A stretch of DNA of 64,000 nucleotides from an uncultured Rikenellaceae bacterium (lineage in GTDB: Bacteria > Bacteroidota > Bacteroidia > Bacteroidales > Rikenellaceae): assembly GCA_910577285.1 (NCBI GenBank), contig CAJTLO010000004.1, positions 84,601-148,600 on the forward strand, given 5' to 3'. Below, one piece after another: positions 52,409 through 61,716 of this stretch; within the stretch, counting starts at the first letter, position 1, and the number at the start of each line of letters is the position of its first letter. Under the pieces are notes generated by a model, which did not search any database, was not told where the DNA came from, and saw nothing but the letters and a program-made list of their open reading frames with translations. A program made the position numbers and the translations under genes.

Positions 52409-52416
52409 CAAAGGTA
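52409..52416 (-). promoter_or_regulatory. Candidate -7 box for pssA
   Basis: The minus strand reads TACCTTTG, an exact consensus box, 18 bases before the pssA ATG. Confidence 0.45.
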
Positions 52417-52624
52417 ATAAAACCGTCCCGACAGGCACCCTTTCGCGACTATTAATTTGCGCTGCCCCGGAAAGGACGTCGCACCTCTCTCCGACAAACG
52501 CCCCGCACCGCCGGTTATTGCCCCGCACCTTCGCCGGAGGAAAAATAGAGGGACCGCATCTCCGCAAAATCCGGAAGAAATGCCCATTTTTGCAGACGCA
52601 AACCATAACGGACAAAGAGCGAAG

Positions 52625-54274
52625 ATGAACGGAATATGGATGAAAGGCGGCTTCGTCGCAGACGGGGAGCGGGGCACGCTCCGCCGGGCCGACGTGCTCG
52701 TGCGCGAGGGACGGATCGCCGCCGTGGGGAACGACCTCCCCGTCGAAGGGGCCGATGTGCTGGACTGCGAAGGGATGATCGTCACCGCGGGCTTCGTGGA
52801 CGCGCACGTACACATCGAATCGAGCATGGTACTGCCGGAGGCCTTCGGCGACGCGATTCTGCCGCACGGCACCACCTGCGCGATCGCCGACCCGCACGAG
52901 GTGGTGAACGTGGCCGGGGGCGAGGGGCTCCGCACCTTCCTCGACGAGGCCGCCCTGGCCCCCGTCGACCTGTTCACCGTCCTCCCGTCGAGCGTCCCCG
53001 CCACCCTGCTCGACACCAACGGCGCAGGCGCGTTCACCGCCGCGGCGATGCGGGAGTTCGCCGCACGCCCGGACGTGGTCGGACTGGGCGAGGTGATGTG
53101 CTATTACGACGTGGCCGCCCGCCGGCCGGAGATCATGGAGAAGATCGACCTTTTCAAGGATAGAACCATAGACGGTCACACGGCGGGCATGCCCGCCGAC
53201 CTGCTGGACGCCTACACCGGCGCCGGCATACGGAACGACCACGAGTGCGCCGACGCCGAAAGCATGCTGGAGCGCTACCGGCGGGGGATGAACATCTACA
53301 TCCGCGAAGGGAGTGCGGCCCGCAATGCGGAGGAGCTGCTGCGCTGCGTGAAAGAGCGGAAGCTGGACACCTCGCGTTTCGCATTCTGTACCGACGACAA
53401 ACACCTGGCCACCATCGCGGCCGAAGGACACATCTCCTACATCGTCCGCATGGCCCGTCGGCTGGGCTTCGGCTGGGGCGACACGGCCCGCATGGCCTCC
53501 TGGAACCCCTGCCGCTTCTACGGGCTCGCCGACCGCGGCAACGTCCGCGAAGGCTACCGCGCCGACCTTGTCGTCACGGACGACGCCTGCGACCGGATCG
53601 CCTATGTCCTGAAGGACGGGCGCCTGGCGGGAGCGGACGGGCGTCCGACCCGAGAGAGGAGCGAACGCGCCCTTCCCCGCAGGAGTTTTCCGAACACGGT
53701 GCGCCTGCGGGAGATGAGCGCAGCGGACTTCGCCATGCCCGACGACGTGAAGGGAGTGGCCATCGAACTGGTGGACGGACAGCTCCTCACACGGAAAGCC
53801 CCTCTGACCGACGGGGAGTGGAAGAGCCTGACGCGCCTGGCCACGGTGGAACGTTACGGCAAGAACGGCAACATCGCCGTCTGCGCCCTCAAGGGCTACG
53901 GCATCCGCAACGGCGCCGTGGCCACCAGCGTTTCGCACGACGCCCACAACGTAGTCTGTGCCGGCGACAACGCGCAGGACATGGCTGCGGCATGCAACCG
54001 GCTCCGGAAGCTGGGCGGCGGCTATACGATAGCTTCGGGCGGCCGGATCGTAGGCGAACTGCCCCTGCCGGCATACGGACTGATGGCCGTCGAGGACGCT
54101 CCCACGGTCGCCGAGACAATCCGGCGCCTGGAGGAACAGGCCCACGCCATGGGCGTGAATCCCCGCATCGACGCCTTCACCACGCTCTCCTTCGTAGCGC
54201 TGCCGGTGATCCCCGCCCTGCGCCTGCTCGACACGGGGCTCTACGACGTGGAACAAGGACAGTTCATCCGGTAG
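52625..54274 (+). CDS. ade: Adenine deaminase
   Basis: Amidohydrolase converting adenine to hypoxanthine in purine salvage. The 549-residue product has the metal-site motif GFVDAHVHIESSMV (about 56-69), the DPHEVVNV segment, GHTAGMPADLL, the FCTDDKHLATI motif and the C-terminal adenine-deaminase domain (SVSHDAHNVVCAGDNAQDMAAA). I start at ATG 52625, which directly precedes the family start; an in-frame ATG 16 codons earlier is possible. Confidence 0.94.
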   Translation: MNGIWMKGGFVADGERGTLRRADVLVREGRIAAVGNDLPVEGADVLDCEGMIVTAGFVDAHVHIESSMVLPEAFGDAILPHGTTCAIADPHEVVNVAGGEGLRTFLDEAALAPVDLFTVLPSSVPATLLDTNGAGAFTAAAMREFAARPDVVGLGEVMCYYDVAARRPEIMEKIDLFKDRTIDGHTAGMPADLLDAYTGAGIRNDHECADAESMLERYRRGMNIYIREGSAARNAEELLRCVKERKLDTSRFAFCTDDKHLATIAAEGHISYIVRMARRLGFGWGDTARMASWNPCRFYGLADRGNVREGYRADLVVTDDACDRIAYVLKDGRLAGADGRPTRERSERALPRRSFPNTVRLREMSAADFAMPDDVKGVAIELVDGQLLTRKAPLTDGEWKSLTRLATVERYGKNGNIAVCALKGYGIRNGAVATSVSHDAHNVVCAGDNAQDMAAACNRLRKLGGGYTIASGGRIVGELPLPAYGLMAVEDAPTVAETIRRLEEQAHAMGVNPRIDAFTTLSFVALPVIPALRLLDTGLYDVEQGQFIR

Positions 54275-54467
54275 CACCCGGCCGCCGGACACAGCGGCCG
54301 AGAAACGAATGCGAACGACAACCGCACAAAAACAAACAGCGACCAAACACCGCCCTTCCGGCACGCACGCCATGCACGTCCGGAACGGCTTCCGCAGGCG
54401 CGGCGGCACGGATTCCCGCCGAACGGCTTCCCGCCCCGCGGGAGCCCCGACACCCTGCGACACGACC

Positions 54468-54944
54468 ATGAATACCATGACGAAAGAAGAGTTGATGAAA
54501 GAGGCCATCGCCCTCTCCGTGACCAACGTAGCCCGCGGAGGAGGACCGTTCGGTGCGGTCATCGCCCGCGAGGGAAAGATCGTCGCCACGGGGGCCAACC
54601 GCGTGACGGCCGACAACGACCCCACGGCCCACGCCGAAGTGAATGCGATACGCGCCGCCGCGGAGCGGCTGGGAACGTTCGACCTGAGCGGCTGCGAGAT
54701 CTACACCTCCTGCGAACCGTGCCCCATGTGCCTGGGAGCCATCTACTGGGCCCGGCTGGACAAGATATATTTCGCCAACGGCAAGGAAGACGCACGGACC
54801 GCCGGCTTCGACGACTCGCTGATATACGACGAGCTGGCCCTGCCGCGACCGCAACGACGGCTCCCCTCGGAAGAACTCATGCGCGAGGAGGCGCTCGAAG
54901 CCTTCCGGCTGTGGGCCGGGAAGAGCGACAAGACGGAATACTGA
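54468..54944 (+). CDS. guaD: Guanine deaminase (CDA-fold nucleoside/base deaminase)
   Basis: A 158-residue deaminase of the cytidine-deaminase fold. The zinc motifs are HAEVNAI and SCEPCPMCLGA. GGGPFGAVIAREGKIV at the start and DDSLIYDELALPRPQRRLP at the C-terminus match the Bacillus-type guanine deaminase over tRNA adenosine deaminase TadA. It lies 193 bases after the adenine deaminase gene on the same strand, together giving two purine salvage steps. Confidence 0.9.
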   Translation: MNTMTKEELMKEAIALSVTNVARGGGPFGAVIAREGKIVATGANRVTADNDPTAHAEVNAIRAAAERLGTFDLSGCEIYTSCEPCPMCLGAIYWARLDKIYFANGKEDARTAGFDDSLIYDELALPRPQRRLPSEELMREEALEAFRLWAGKSDKTEY

Positions 54945-55035
54945 CCGCCAGCCGGCACCCCGCCCCTCTCCGAATCGGGGCAGGCCGCCCCCGGAAACGG
55001 GAACCGAAGAGGGAAACGCCCCGCCGCGGAAACGA

Positions 55036-55067
55036 TTTGGCCGGAGCGCTATTTTTTCATACTTTTG
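55036..55067 (+). promoter_or_regulatory. Bacteroidales promoter for manC-murF
   Basis: TTTG (55036-55039), 20 bases, then TACTTTTG (55060-55067). Both boxes match the consensus, and the ATG lies about 62 bases downstream. Confidence 0.75.
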
Positions 55068-55128
55068 TTTGGCGACGGGGAGGTCCGATCGGATACCCCG
55101 TCCATGTTCGCATACATCCCAGAACCGA

Positions 55129-56208
55129 ATGAACAGACACATCCATTGCGTAATCATGGCCGGCGGGGCCGGGACCCGCTTCTGGCCTATCAGCCGCAGC
55201 AGCAGGCCCAAACAGTTCCTCGACATCCTGGGGACCGGCAAAACTTTCATCCGCAGCACCTTCGAGCGTTTCGCGGAGTTCATTCCGCCGGAAAACTTCC
55301 TCGTCGTAACGAACAGCACCTACCGCGAGCTGGTGCTCGAACAGTTGCCCGAGCTCGCCCCGCATCAGATACTGGCCGAGCCGCTGGGCCGCAACACGGC
55401 CCCCTGCATCGCCTACGCCGCCTTCCGGCTGAAAGCCACCGATCCGGACTCCACGATGATCGTCACCCCCTCGGATCACCTCATCCTCAACGAACCGGTC
55501 TTCCGGAACGTCATGGAGGAAGCCGTGGAGTTCGCCTCGTCGCACGAAGCCCTGGTTACCATCGGCGTGCAGCCCACCCGCCCGGCAACGGGCTACGGCT
55601 ACATCCAGGTCGACCGGCCCATGCACCGCGACGGGATGAACAAGGTGAAGACCTTCACCGAGAAGCCCAATCTGGAGCTGGCCAAGGCCTTCCTCGCATC
55701 GGGCGACTTTTTCTGGAATTCGGGGATTTTCGTATGGCAGACCCGCACGATCCTGGACGCCATGGAACGGTTGCTGCCCGACACCGCCCAGCTCTTCGCC
55801 TCCATCGGAAACGACTACGGTACCGGACGCGAAGAGGAGGGTATCGAACGCATCTATCCCGAATGCCGCGCCATCTCCATCGACTACGGCATCATGGAGA
55901 AGGCGGACAACGTCTACGTGCGTTGCGGCGACTTCGGCTGGAGCGACATCGGGACCTGGGGATCGCTCTACGAATACCTGCCCAAGGATGCCGAGGACAA
56001 CACCGAAAGCCCCGAAAACCTGCTCTTCGACACGCACGGCTGCCTGGTGAAGATGCCCGCCGGGAAACTCGCCGTCATCGAGGGACTCGACGAATTCATC
56101 GTCATCGACACCGACGACGTACTGATGATATGCCCCAAGGAGAACGAACAGAACATCAAGAAGTTCATCGACACCGCCCGTTTCACTAAAGGCGATAAAT
56201 TCATCTGA
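55129..56208 (+). CDS. manC: Mannose-1-phosphate guanylyltransferase
   Basis: Makes GDP-mannose for capsule, fucose and glycoprotein sugars. The 359-residue product is the single-domain type without the phosphomannose isomerase half. It shows the pyrophosphorylase loop VIMAGGAGTRFWPISR (about 8-23) with RPKQFL, then EPLGRNTAPCI, VTPSDHLI, VKTFTEKP, FFWNSGIFVW and FGWSDIGTW. It starts at ATG 55129. murF follows after 24 bases and is probably cotranscribed. Confidence 0.93.
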   Translation: MNRHIHCVIMAGGAGTRFWPISRSSRPKQFLDILGTGKTFIRSTFERFAEFIPPENFLVVTNSTYRELVLEQLPELAPHQILAEPLGRNTAPCIAYAAFRLKATDPDSTMIVTPSDHLILNEPVFRNVMEEAVEFASSHEALVTIGVQPTRPATGYGYIQVDRPMHRDGMNKVKTFTEKPNLELAKAFLASGDFFWNSGIFVWQTRTILDAMERLLPDTAQLFASIGNDYGTGREEEGIERIYPECRAISIDYGIMEKADNVYVRCGDFGWSDIGTWGSLYEYLPKDAEDNTESPENLLFDTHGCLVKMPAGKLAVIEGLDEFIVIDTDDVLMICPKENEQNIKKFIDTARFTKGDKFI

Positions 56209-56232
56209 CACCACCCCGGAACGCCTTCCACC

Positions 56233-57534
56233 ATGCCATCGTCACAGCAAACAGAGGAACTCTACGCGCATTACGCGACCCGGCCCGTCGTCACGACCGA
56301 CAGCCGCAACATCCCCGCAGGGGCCATCTTCTTCGCCCTGCGCGGCCCCTCGTTCAACGGCAACGCTTTCGCCGCCGACGCCCTGCGCCGGGGCGCCTCG
56401 CTCGCCGTCGTGGACGACCCGACGGTCCTTCCGGCCGACGCCGGGGAGGCGCGTGCGCAAGGCTATTTCATGGTGGACGACGTGCTCGCCACGTTACAGG
56501 CATTGGCAGCCCGGCATCGCATGCAACTCGGCATTCCCATTCTGGCCATCACCGGCACCAACGGCAAGACGACGACCAAAGAACTCACCCACGTCGTCCT
56601 GTCGCAGCGCTACCGGACCTACGCCACGCGAGGCAACCTCAACAACCATATCGGCGTACCGCTCACGCTGCTCTCCATGACTCCCGACACCGAACTCGGC
56701 ATCGTGGAGATGGGAGCAAGCGCACCGGGCGAGATCGCCGCCCTTTGCCTCATCGCCCGCCCCGACTACGGTCTGATCACCAACATCGGCAAAGCCCACC
56801 TCGAAGGTTTCGGCGGAGAAGAGGGGGTGAAGGCCGCCAAAGGAGAGCTCTACGACTGGCTCGCCGCCAACGGCGGGTATGCCTTCGTGCGCCGGGACGA
56901 CGCCACCCTGACCGCACTGGCCGCCCAACGGCCGGCACTGAAGCGGATCGACTACGACGCATCGGCGGCCGAAGGAGTGCAAAGCCGGCTCACGGGAGAC
57001 TACAACCGCTTCAACATCGCGGCAGCCGCCACGATCGGCCGCCGTTTCGGCGTCGCAGAGGAGGCGATACGCCGGGCCGTCGCGGAGTATACCCCGACCA
57101 TCAACCGCTCCCAGACGATCCGCACGGAACGCAACCTCGTCGTTGCCGATTGCTACAACGCCAACCCCTCGAGCATGCGGGCCGCCCTCGAATGGTTCGC
57201 ACATACCGCCCCCCACGACCTGGACGAAGAGGTTGCGGGCAAAGCGGTCATTCTGGGCGATATGCTGGAGCTGGGCGGCTGGAGCGCCGCGGAACACCGC
57301 GCCGTCCTCGACATGCTGCCCGGCATGGGCCTCGACCTCGCGATTCTGATCGGTCCGGAATTCTGCGCCGCCGCGGACGCCCTCCCCGGGGGCACCGGTT
57401 CGCCGGCGACCTTTCCCGACACGGAAACGGCCCTTCGCGAACTGCACGACCGGTTCGCCTCGCTCACCCGCATGGCCGTTCTGCTGAAAGGATCGCGCGG
57501 CATGGCGCTGGAACGCATCATCCCCTCCCTCTGA
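56233..57534 (+). CDS. murF: UDP-N-acetylmuramoyl-tripeptide--D-alanyl-D-alanine ligase
   Basis: ATP-dependent ligase that completes the peptidoglycan pentapeptide precursor. The 433-residue product has the N-terminal substrate domain (TDSRNIPAGAIFFALRGPSFNGN), the P-loop ITGTNGKTTTKEL (about 101-113), the central LGIVEMGAS and NIGKAHLEGFG, and the C-terminal ADCYNANPSSMRAALE with AVILGDMLELG. It starts at ATG 56233. Confidence 0.95.
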   Translation: MPSSQQTEELYAHYATRPVVTTDSRNIPAGAIFFALRGPSFNGNAFAADALRRGASLAVVDDPTVLPADAGEARAQGYFMVDDVLATLQALAARHRMQLGIPILAITGTNGKTTTKELTHVVLSQRYRTYATRGNLNNHIGVPLTLLSMTPDTELGIVEMGASAPGEIAALCLIARPDYGLITNIGKAHLEGFGGEEGVKAAKGELYDWLAANGGYAFVRRDDATLTALAAQRPALKRIDYDASAAEGVQSRLTGDYNRFNIAAAATIGRRFGVAEEAIRRAVAEYTPTINRSQTIRTERNLVVADCYNANPSSMRAALEWFAHTAPHDLDEEVAGKAVILGDMLELGGWSAAEHRAVLDMLPGMGLDLAILIGPEFCAAADALPGGTGSPATFPDTETALRELHDRFASLTRMAVLLKGSRGMALERIIPSL

Positions 57535-58391
57535 CCGGCGCTCCTTCGGCCGACGCAACCTCTTTCGCACGGCGCTTTCCGGCTTTTCCATTTCGGACGG
57601 CCCCGTGCCGCCCCTCCCGCCGGAGATACGCTCCGACGCATCGTCCCCGGGACTCGTTCCGCGCATCTTCGGCAAACGGGACCCGCATCTTATTGTCCGC
57701 CAACCTCCCCGGCAGCCGCCCGCACGATATCTACCCCAAAAAGCACATAACTCCCTCCGGCACATAATAAAGGCCTTCCCCTACCCCGCAGCATCCGCCC
57801 CAAACAACCCCGGCTCGCCCGGCGAAATAAAAGATACGCGCCGAAACTCCAGCGCCGCCCGCACGATATCTACCCCAAAAAGCACATAACTCCCTCCGGC
57901 ACATAATAAAGGCCTTCCCCTACCCCGCAGCATCCGCCCCAAACAACCCCGGCTCGCCCGGCGAAATAAAAGATACGCGCCGGAACTCCCGCGCCACCGC
58001 CCGCGCCGCTCCGGCAGACAAAACAGAAAAACCGCATCCGCCGCCCCGGAAGCCTCGCCCCCCTCTAACCGATACAGCCCTCCACTTGCCACCAACCGCC
58101 TTCCCCCTACTTCTCTTCGGGAAAGTCGCCGAAAAGGCCGAGCACCTACCGGCACCACACCTGTATCGCCGAAGGCCCGACATAACAGCTATCGAACCGC
58201 CCCGAACCAAACGCAGCCCCCCGCTCCCATTCCCCCACCGCGCACGCAGTGCATCGGGACCGCCGTCCCGCCCCGATTCCCCTCCGCAAGGAACCCTCCG
58301 ATACACACATCCCCCGAAGCATCGCCCGCCCGAAACCTCCCCTTCCGGAGCCTTTTATCCTCCTGCGACGCCCCTGTTTTTCTTCGTTTTT
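57535..58391. other. Long non-coding region between murF and the sus promoter
   Basis: The largest gene-free stretch in the window. It holds a 139-bp tandem duplication (57715-57992). The rest is C-rich and G-poor on the plus strand with no plausible gene on either strand. Minus-strand ORFs of up to 128 codons inside the repeats carry the same GEPGLFGADAAG ending because of the duplication and have no family features. Confidence 0.6.
57715..57992. repeat. Tandem duplication, 139-bp unit
   Basis: The unit at 57715-57853 is repeated directly at 57854-57992 with only a few differences, all near the end of the unit (GCCGAAACTCCA versus GCCGGAACTCCC). Each copy contains CACGATATCTACCCC and GAAATAAAAGATACGCGCC. 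The near identity points to a recent event. Confidence 0.92.
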
Positions 58392-58422
58392 TTTGCGATA
58401 TTACAAAATATCCGTATCTTCG
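58392..58422 (+). promoter_or_regulatory. Promoter of the susC-susD operon
   Basis: TTTG (58392-58395), 19 bases, then TATCTTCG (58415-58422). The spacing is ideal, and the -7 box is one base off the consensus. Transcription would begin near 58429 and give a leader of about 290 bases. Confidence 0.7.
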
Positions 58423-58721
58423 TTCCGTCGTGTGTTAATGCCCCAACGGGCATGCGCGACACGAAATCGTCCCATGCACGGACAAGGAGAAAAAAGACAT
58501 TGCAACGAATAGCGCAGACATTGCTGCGGCCGTAAGAGGGTCGAAGTGATGGATTTCGCATGTTCGACCGAAAACATAATACAAAAGACGGCTGCAAAAC
58601 CCGCCGCGGGAACCGAACGGGAAGTTCCCCGCCGCGACTAAAGAAGGACTTTTAAGGAGAACAGGTTAGTCATAAAGAAAAAGTTATCACATTTCAACAA
58701 CACAAACTAAAATTAATTCGT
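58423..58721 (+). promoter_or_regulatory. Long structured 5' leader of susC
   Basis: The leader contains several stem-loops: ATGCCC/GGGCAT within TCGTGT/ACACGA (about 58428-58466), GGTCGAA/TTCGACC (about 58538-58571), and a GC-rich hairpin with GGGAAC/GTTCCC arms (about 58605-58640). A TTAAGGAGAACAGG Shine-Dalgarno-like segment follows, then an A-rich run up to the ATG. It matches no riboswitch class that I know. Confidence 0.5.
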
Positions 58722-61685
58722 ATGAGAAAAATCGTACTATCAGTTTTCACGACGCTGATAATGTGCTTCCAGCTGGTCGCACAAAATCAGCGGGTAACTG
58801 GTATCGTTACCGATGCAGCATCGGGTGACCCCATCATGGGTGCGACCGTTGTTGTAAAAGGTACGCAGAACGCTGCCGTCACCGGCATGGATGGAGATTA
58901 TACCCTCAACAACGTTCCCGCGAACTCCGTTCTGGTTTTCGAATTCTTGGGATATGCCGCACAGGAGGTAACCGTTACGCGCGGCATGACCGTAGCGAAC
59001 GTGAAACTCTCGGAAGATAACGAACAGATCGAACAGGTGGTCGTAATCGGTTACGGTTCGGCTCGTTCGGTGGGTTCGGTTACCGGTTCGGTATCCGTGG
59101 TGGACGCAACCATTCTGAACGACAAACCGGTGATGAACGTCGCCGACGCACTCTCCGGCCAGGTGTCCGGTATGTCCGTAATGACCTCCTCGGGTGAGCC
59201 TTCGGCCAGCTCGTCGATCCGTATCCACGGTGCGGGCTCCATCTCGGCAGGTACCGAGCCGCTCTACGTCATCGACGGTATGCCCTCCTCGGCCAACCAG
59301 TTCCTCGCCATCAACTCGAACGACATCGAGAACATGGTAACCCTGAAGGACGCCTCGGCAACCTCCATCTACGGTTCGCGTGCGGCCAACGGCGTTATCT
59401 ACGTGACCACCAAGAAAGGTAGCCGCCGTGCCCAGCAGGCGCAGTTCCGTTTCAGCGGCAACTACGGTATCTCCATGCCGGTGAACAACAAGTTCCGCCA
59501 GATGAACGGTCAGGACCTGCTCGACTGGCAGCTCTACTTCGGCGAAATCTCGCAGACCGACTACGCCCTCTTCAAAGACAGGCTCGAAGCATTCGGTCCC
59601 ACGGACTGGTTCCGCTACATCTATCAGACCGCTCCGACCTACAACGGCGAATTCTCCGTGAACGGCGGTAGCGAGAACATCGGCTACTACGTATCGGGAA
59701 GCTACATGAATCAGGACGGTATGGCTCCGGCATCGGGTATGGAACGCTACACGATGCGTACCAACCTCTCCGCACAGGCCAACTCCTGGCTGCGCATCAA
59801 CCTCAACCTGGCCGCTGCAGCCGACAAAAGGCAGTCCACGCAGAGTTCTACCAACAGCGGCGGTATCAACCCCACCTCGGTAACCAACTACCCGATCTAC
59901 CAGGCCACCTACATGACCCGGCAGTATTACGACGAGGTGACGGGACTCCCCACCAACTACCTGCTCTTCCCCAACAACATGATCGACCCGTACTACGTGA
60001 TGGAAAAAGCGCCGCAGTGGGGCAACAACCACCTGCTCAACGGTAGCTTCTCGGTCGTGCTGACTCCGGTGAAGGGTCTCACCATCACCAGCCTCAACGG
60101 TATCGACGGTGCCTACAGCACGCTTACCTTCACCGGTCTTCCCTCGCACTTCGCATCGAGTGGCAGCGGTAGCCGCATACGTCAGTTCTCGCAGTACTAC
60201 ACCCTCTCGACCAGTAACACCATCGAGTACAAGTTCAAGCCCATCAAAGACCTGCACAACATCACCCTCCTCGTGGGTCAGGAAGGTATCGACTACTACT
60301 CGCAGGCCTTCAACGCAGGTTCGAGCGGCCTGATCGACGATGCCCTCTACCTCATCAGCAAAGGTACGCAGGTGACGATGTCCGACGTGAGCGAAAGCTA
60401 CAGCAGCTACAACATGCTCTCGTTCTTCGGTCGCGTGAACTACGAGTACGGCCGTAAATACGCCCTCGACCTCACCCTCCGTAACGACGCATCGTCGCGA
60501 TTCGGTAAGGACAACCGCAACGCACTCTTCTACGCTATCGGCGGTATGTGGAACATCAAGGAGGAGAACTTCCTGAAGGACAACCGCGTACTCACCGACC
60601 TCAAGCTGCGTCTCACCTACGGTACGCAGGGTAACTCCGCCATCAGCAACTACGCCGCCCTCCGCCTCGTTTCGACCGGCGCGAACTACGGCGACGTATC
60701 GGGTAAATTCTTCGCCTCGACCGGTAACAACTACCTCGGCTGGGAGAAACAGGGTCTCTTCAACGTAAGCCTCGAATTCGGTCTGTTCAACTGGCTCGCC
60801 ATTTCGGCAACCTACTACGACCGTCGTTCCAGCGACATGCTTTACGACGTACCCTATCCCCCGTCGTCGGGTATCACCTCCCGCGGTGAGAACGCCCTCA
60901 AGATGAGGAACCGCGGTTTCGACCTCGACATCGATGCGACCCTGTTCCACAACAAGGACTGGAACATCACCCTCGGCGCGGTATTCGGCTACAACAACAA
61001 CAAGATCGTCAGCCTCTACGGCAACACCACCTCGATCCCCATGCCCAGCAACTTCCGCACTTACGAAGTCGGTAAATCGGCTTGGTCGTTCTACATGCCG
61101 GTATTCATGGGCGTAGACCCGCGCGACGGTAAGGCCATGTACGACGACGGCAACGGCAACCCCGTGAAGGATACCAACCTGGCCGCCTACATGACCCTCG
61201 ACAAGCAGTACATCGCTCCCTACAACGGCGGTTTCGACCTGAGCGCAAGCTGGAAAGGTCTCTCGCTGCAGGTGAACTTCGCTTACCAGCTCGATAAATG
61301 GATCGTCAACGGCGACCGCTTCTTCACCGAAAGCAGCAACATCGTACCGAAGACGGCCCGTGCCGAGTACATGAAGAACATCTGGCGCGAACCGGGTCAG
61401 ATCACCAACATTCCCAAGTACGGCGAAACCTCGCTCTACAGCACCGCATACCTGGAGAACGCCTCCTACCTGCGTCTGAAGAACCTCTCGCTCTCCTACC
61501 AGCTGCCGCAGTCGCTCCTCAAGAAGACCGGCTTCATCCAGGGCGTGAAGTTCTCGGTAGTGATGCGCAACCTCTGGACCCTCACCAACTACACCGGTTA
61601 CGACCCCGAGATCGACGGTTCGATCATCTACGGTATGTATCCGAATACCCGTCAGTACTCTTTCGGTCTGGAGCTCGTATTCTAA
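58722..61685 (+). CDS. SusC/RagA-type TonB-linked outer-membrane transporter
   Basis: A 987-residue outer-membrane transporter for glycans or peptides. A signal peptide (ends about LVAQ) precedes a carboxypeptidase-regulatory-like domain (VTGIVTDAASGDPIMGATV, about 24-95). A TonB plug (NDKPVMNVADALSGQVSGM through TSIYGSRAANGVIYVTTKKG, about 135-235) and a 22-strand-type barrel ending in LELVF follow. It is short next to many SusC proteins, which often exceed 1000 residues. Codon use shifts strongly to GGT and CGT, unlike the GGC/CGC of neighbours. It pairs with susD, 31 bases downstream. The substrate is unknown. Confidence 0.93.
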   Translation: MRKIVLSVFTTLIMCFQLVAQNQRVTGIVTDAASGDPIMGATVVVKGTQNAAVTGMDGDYTLNNVPANSVLVFEFLGYAAQEVTVTRGMTVANVKLSEDNEQIEQVVVIGYGSARSVGSVTGSVSVVDATILNDKPVMNVADALSGQVSGMSVMTSSGEPSASSSIRIHGAGSISAGTEPLYVIDGMPSSANQFLAINSNDIENMVTLKDASATSIYGSRAANGVIYVTTKKGSRRAQQAQFRFSGNYGISMPVNNKFRQMNGQDLLDWQLYFGEISQTDYALFKDRLEAFGPTDWFRYIYQTAPTYNGEFSVNGGSENIGYYVSGSYMNQDGMAPASGMERYTMRTNLSAQANSWLRINLNLAAAADKRQSTQSSTNSGGINPTSVTNYPIYQATYMTRQYYDEVTGLPTNYLLFPNNMIDPYYVMEKAPQWGNNHLLNGSFSVVLTPVKGLTITSLNGIDGAYSTLTFTGLPSHFASSGSGSRIRQFSQYYTLSTSNTIEYKFKPIKDLHNITLLVGQEGIDYYSQAFNAGSSGLIDDALYLISKGTQVTMSDVSESYSSYNMLSFFGRVNYEYGRKYALDLTLRNDASSRFGKDNRNALFYAIGGMWNIKEENFLKDNRVLTDLKLRLTYGTQGNSAISNYAALRLVSTGANYGDVSGKFFASTGNNYLGWEKQGLFNVSLEFGLFNWLAISATYYDRRSSDMLYDVPYPPSSGITSRGENALKMRNRGFDLDIDATLFHNKDWNITLGAVFGYNNNKIVSLYGNTTSIPMPSNFRTYEVGKSAWSFYMPVFMGVDPRDGKAMYDDGNGNPVKDTNLAAYMTLDKQYIAPYNGGFDLSASWKGLSLQVNFAYQLDKWIVNGDRFFTESSNIVPKTARAEYMKNIWREPGQITNIPKYGETSLYSTAYLENASYLRLKNLSLSYQLPQSLLKKTGFIQGVKFSVVMRNLWTLTNYTGYDPEIDGSIIYGMYPNTRQYSFGLELVF

Positions 61686-61716
61686 CAATTAACGAACGAT
61701 TAATATAAACAGCTAT

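Noticed and set aside
57920..58306. 128-codon minus-strand ORF in the murF-susC gap
   Set aside because: Its end is repeated by the tandem duplication, it is Arg/Gly-rich, and it lacks a convincing ribosome site or motif.
58740..61688. 982-codon minus-strand ORF opposite susC
   Set aside because: The plus strand is a full SusC protein with signal peptide, plug and barrel. The antisense product has Val/Gly/Arg-rich text without any motif.
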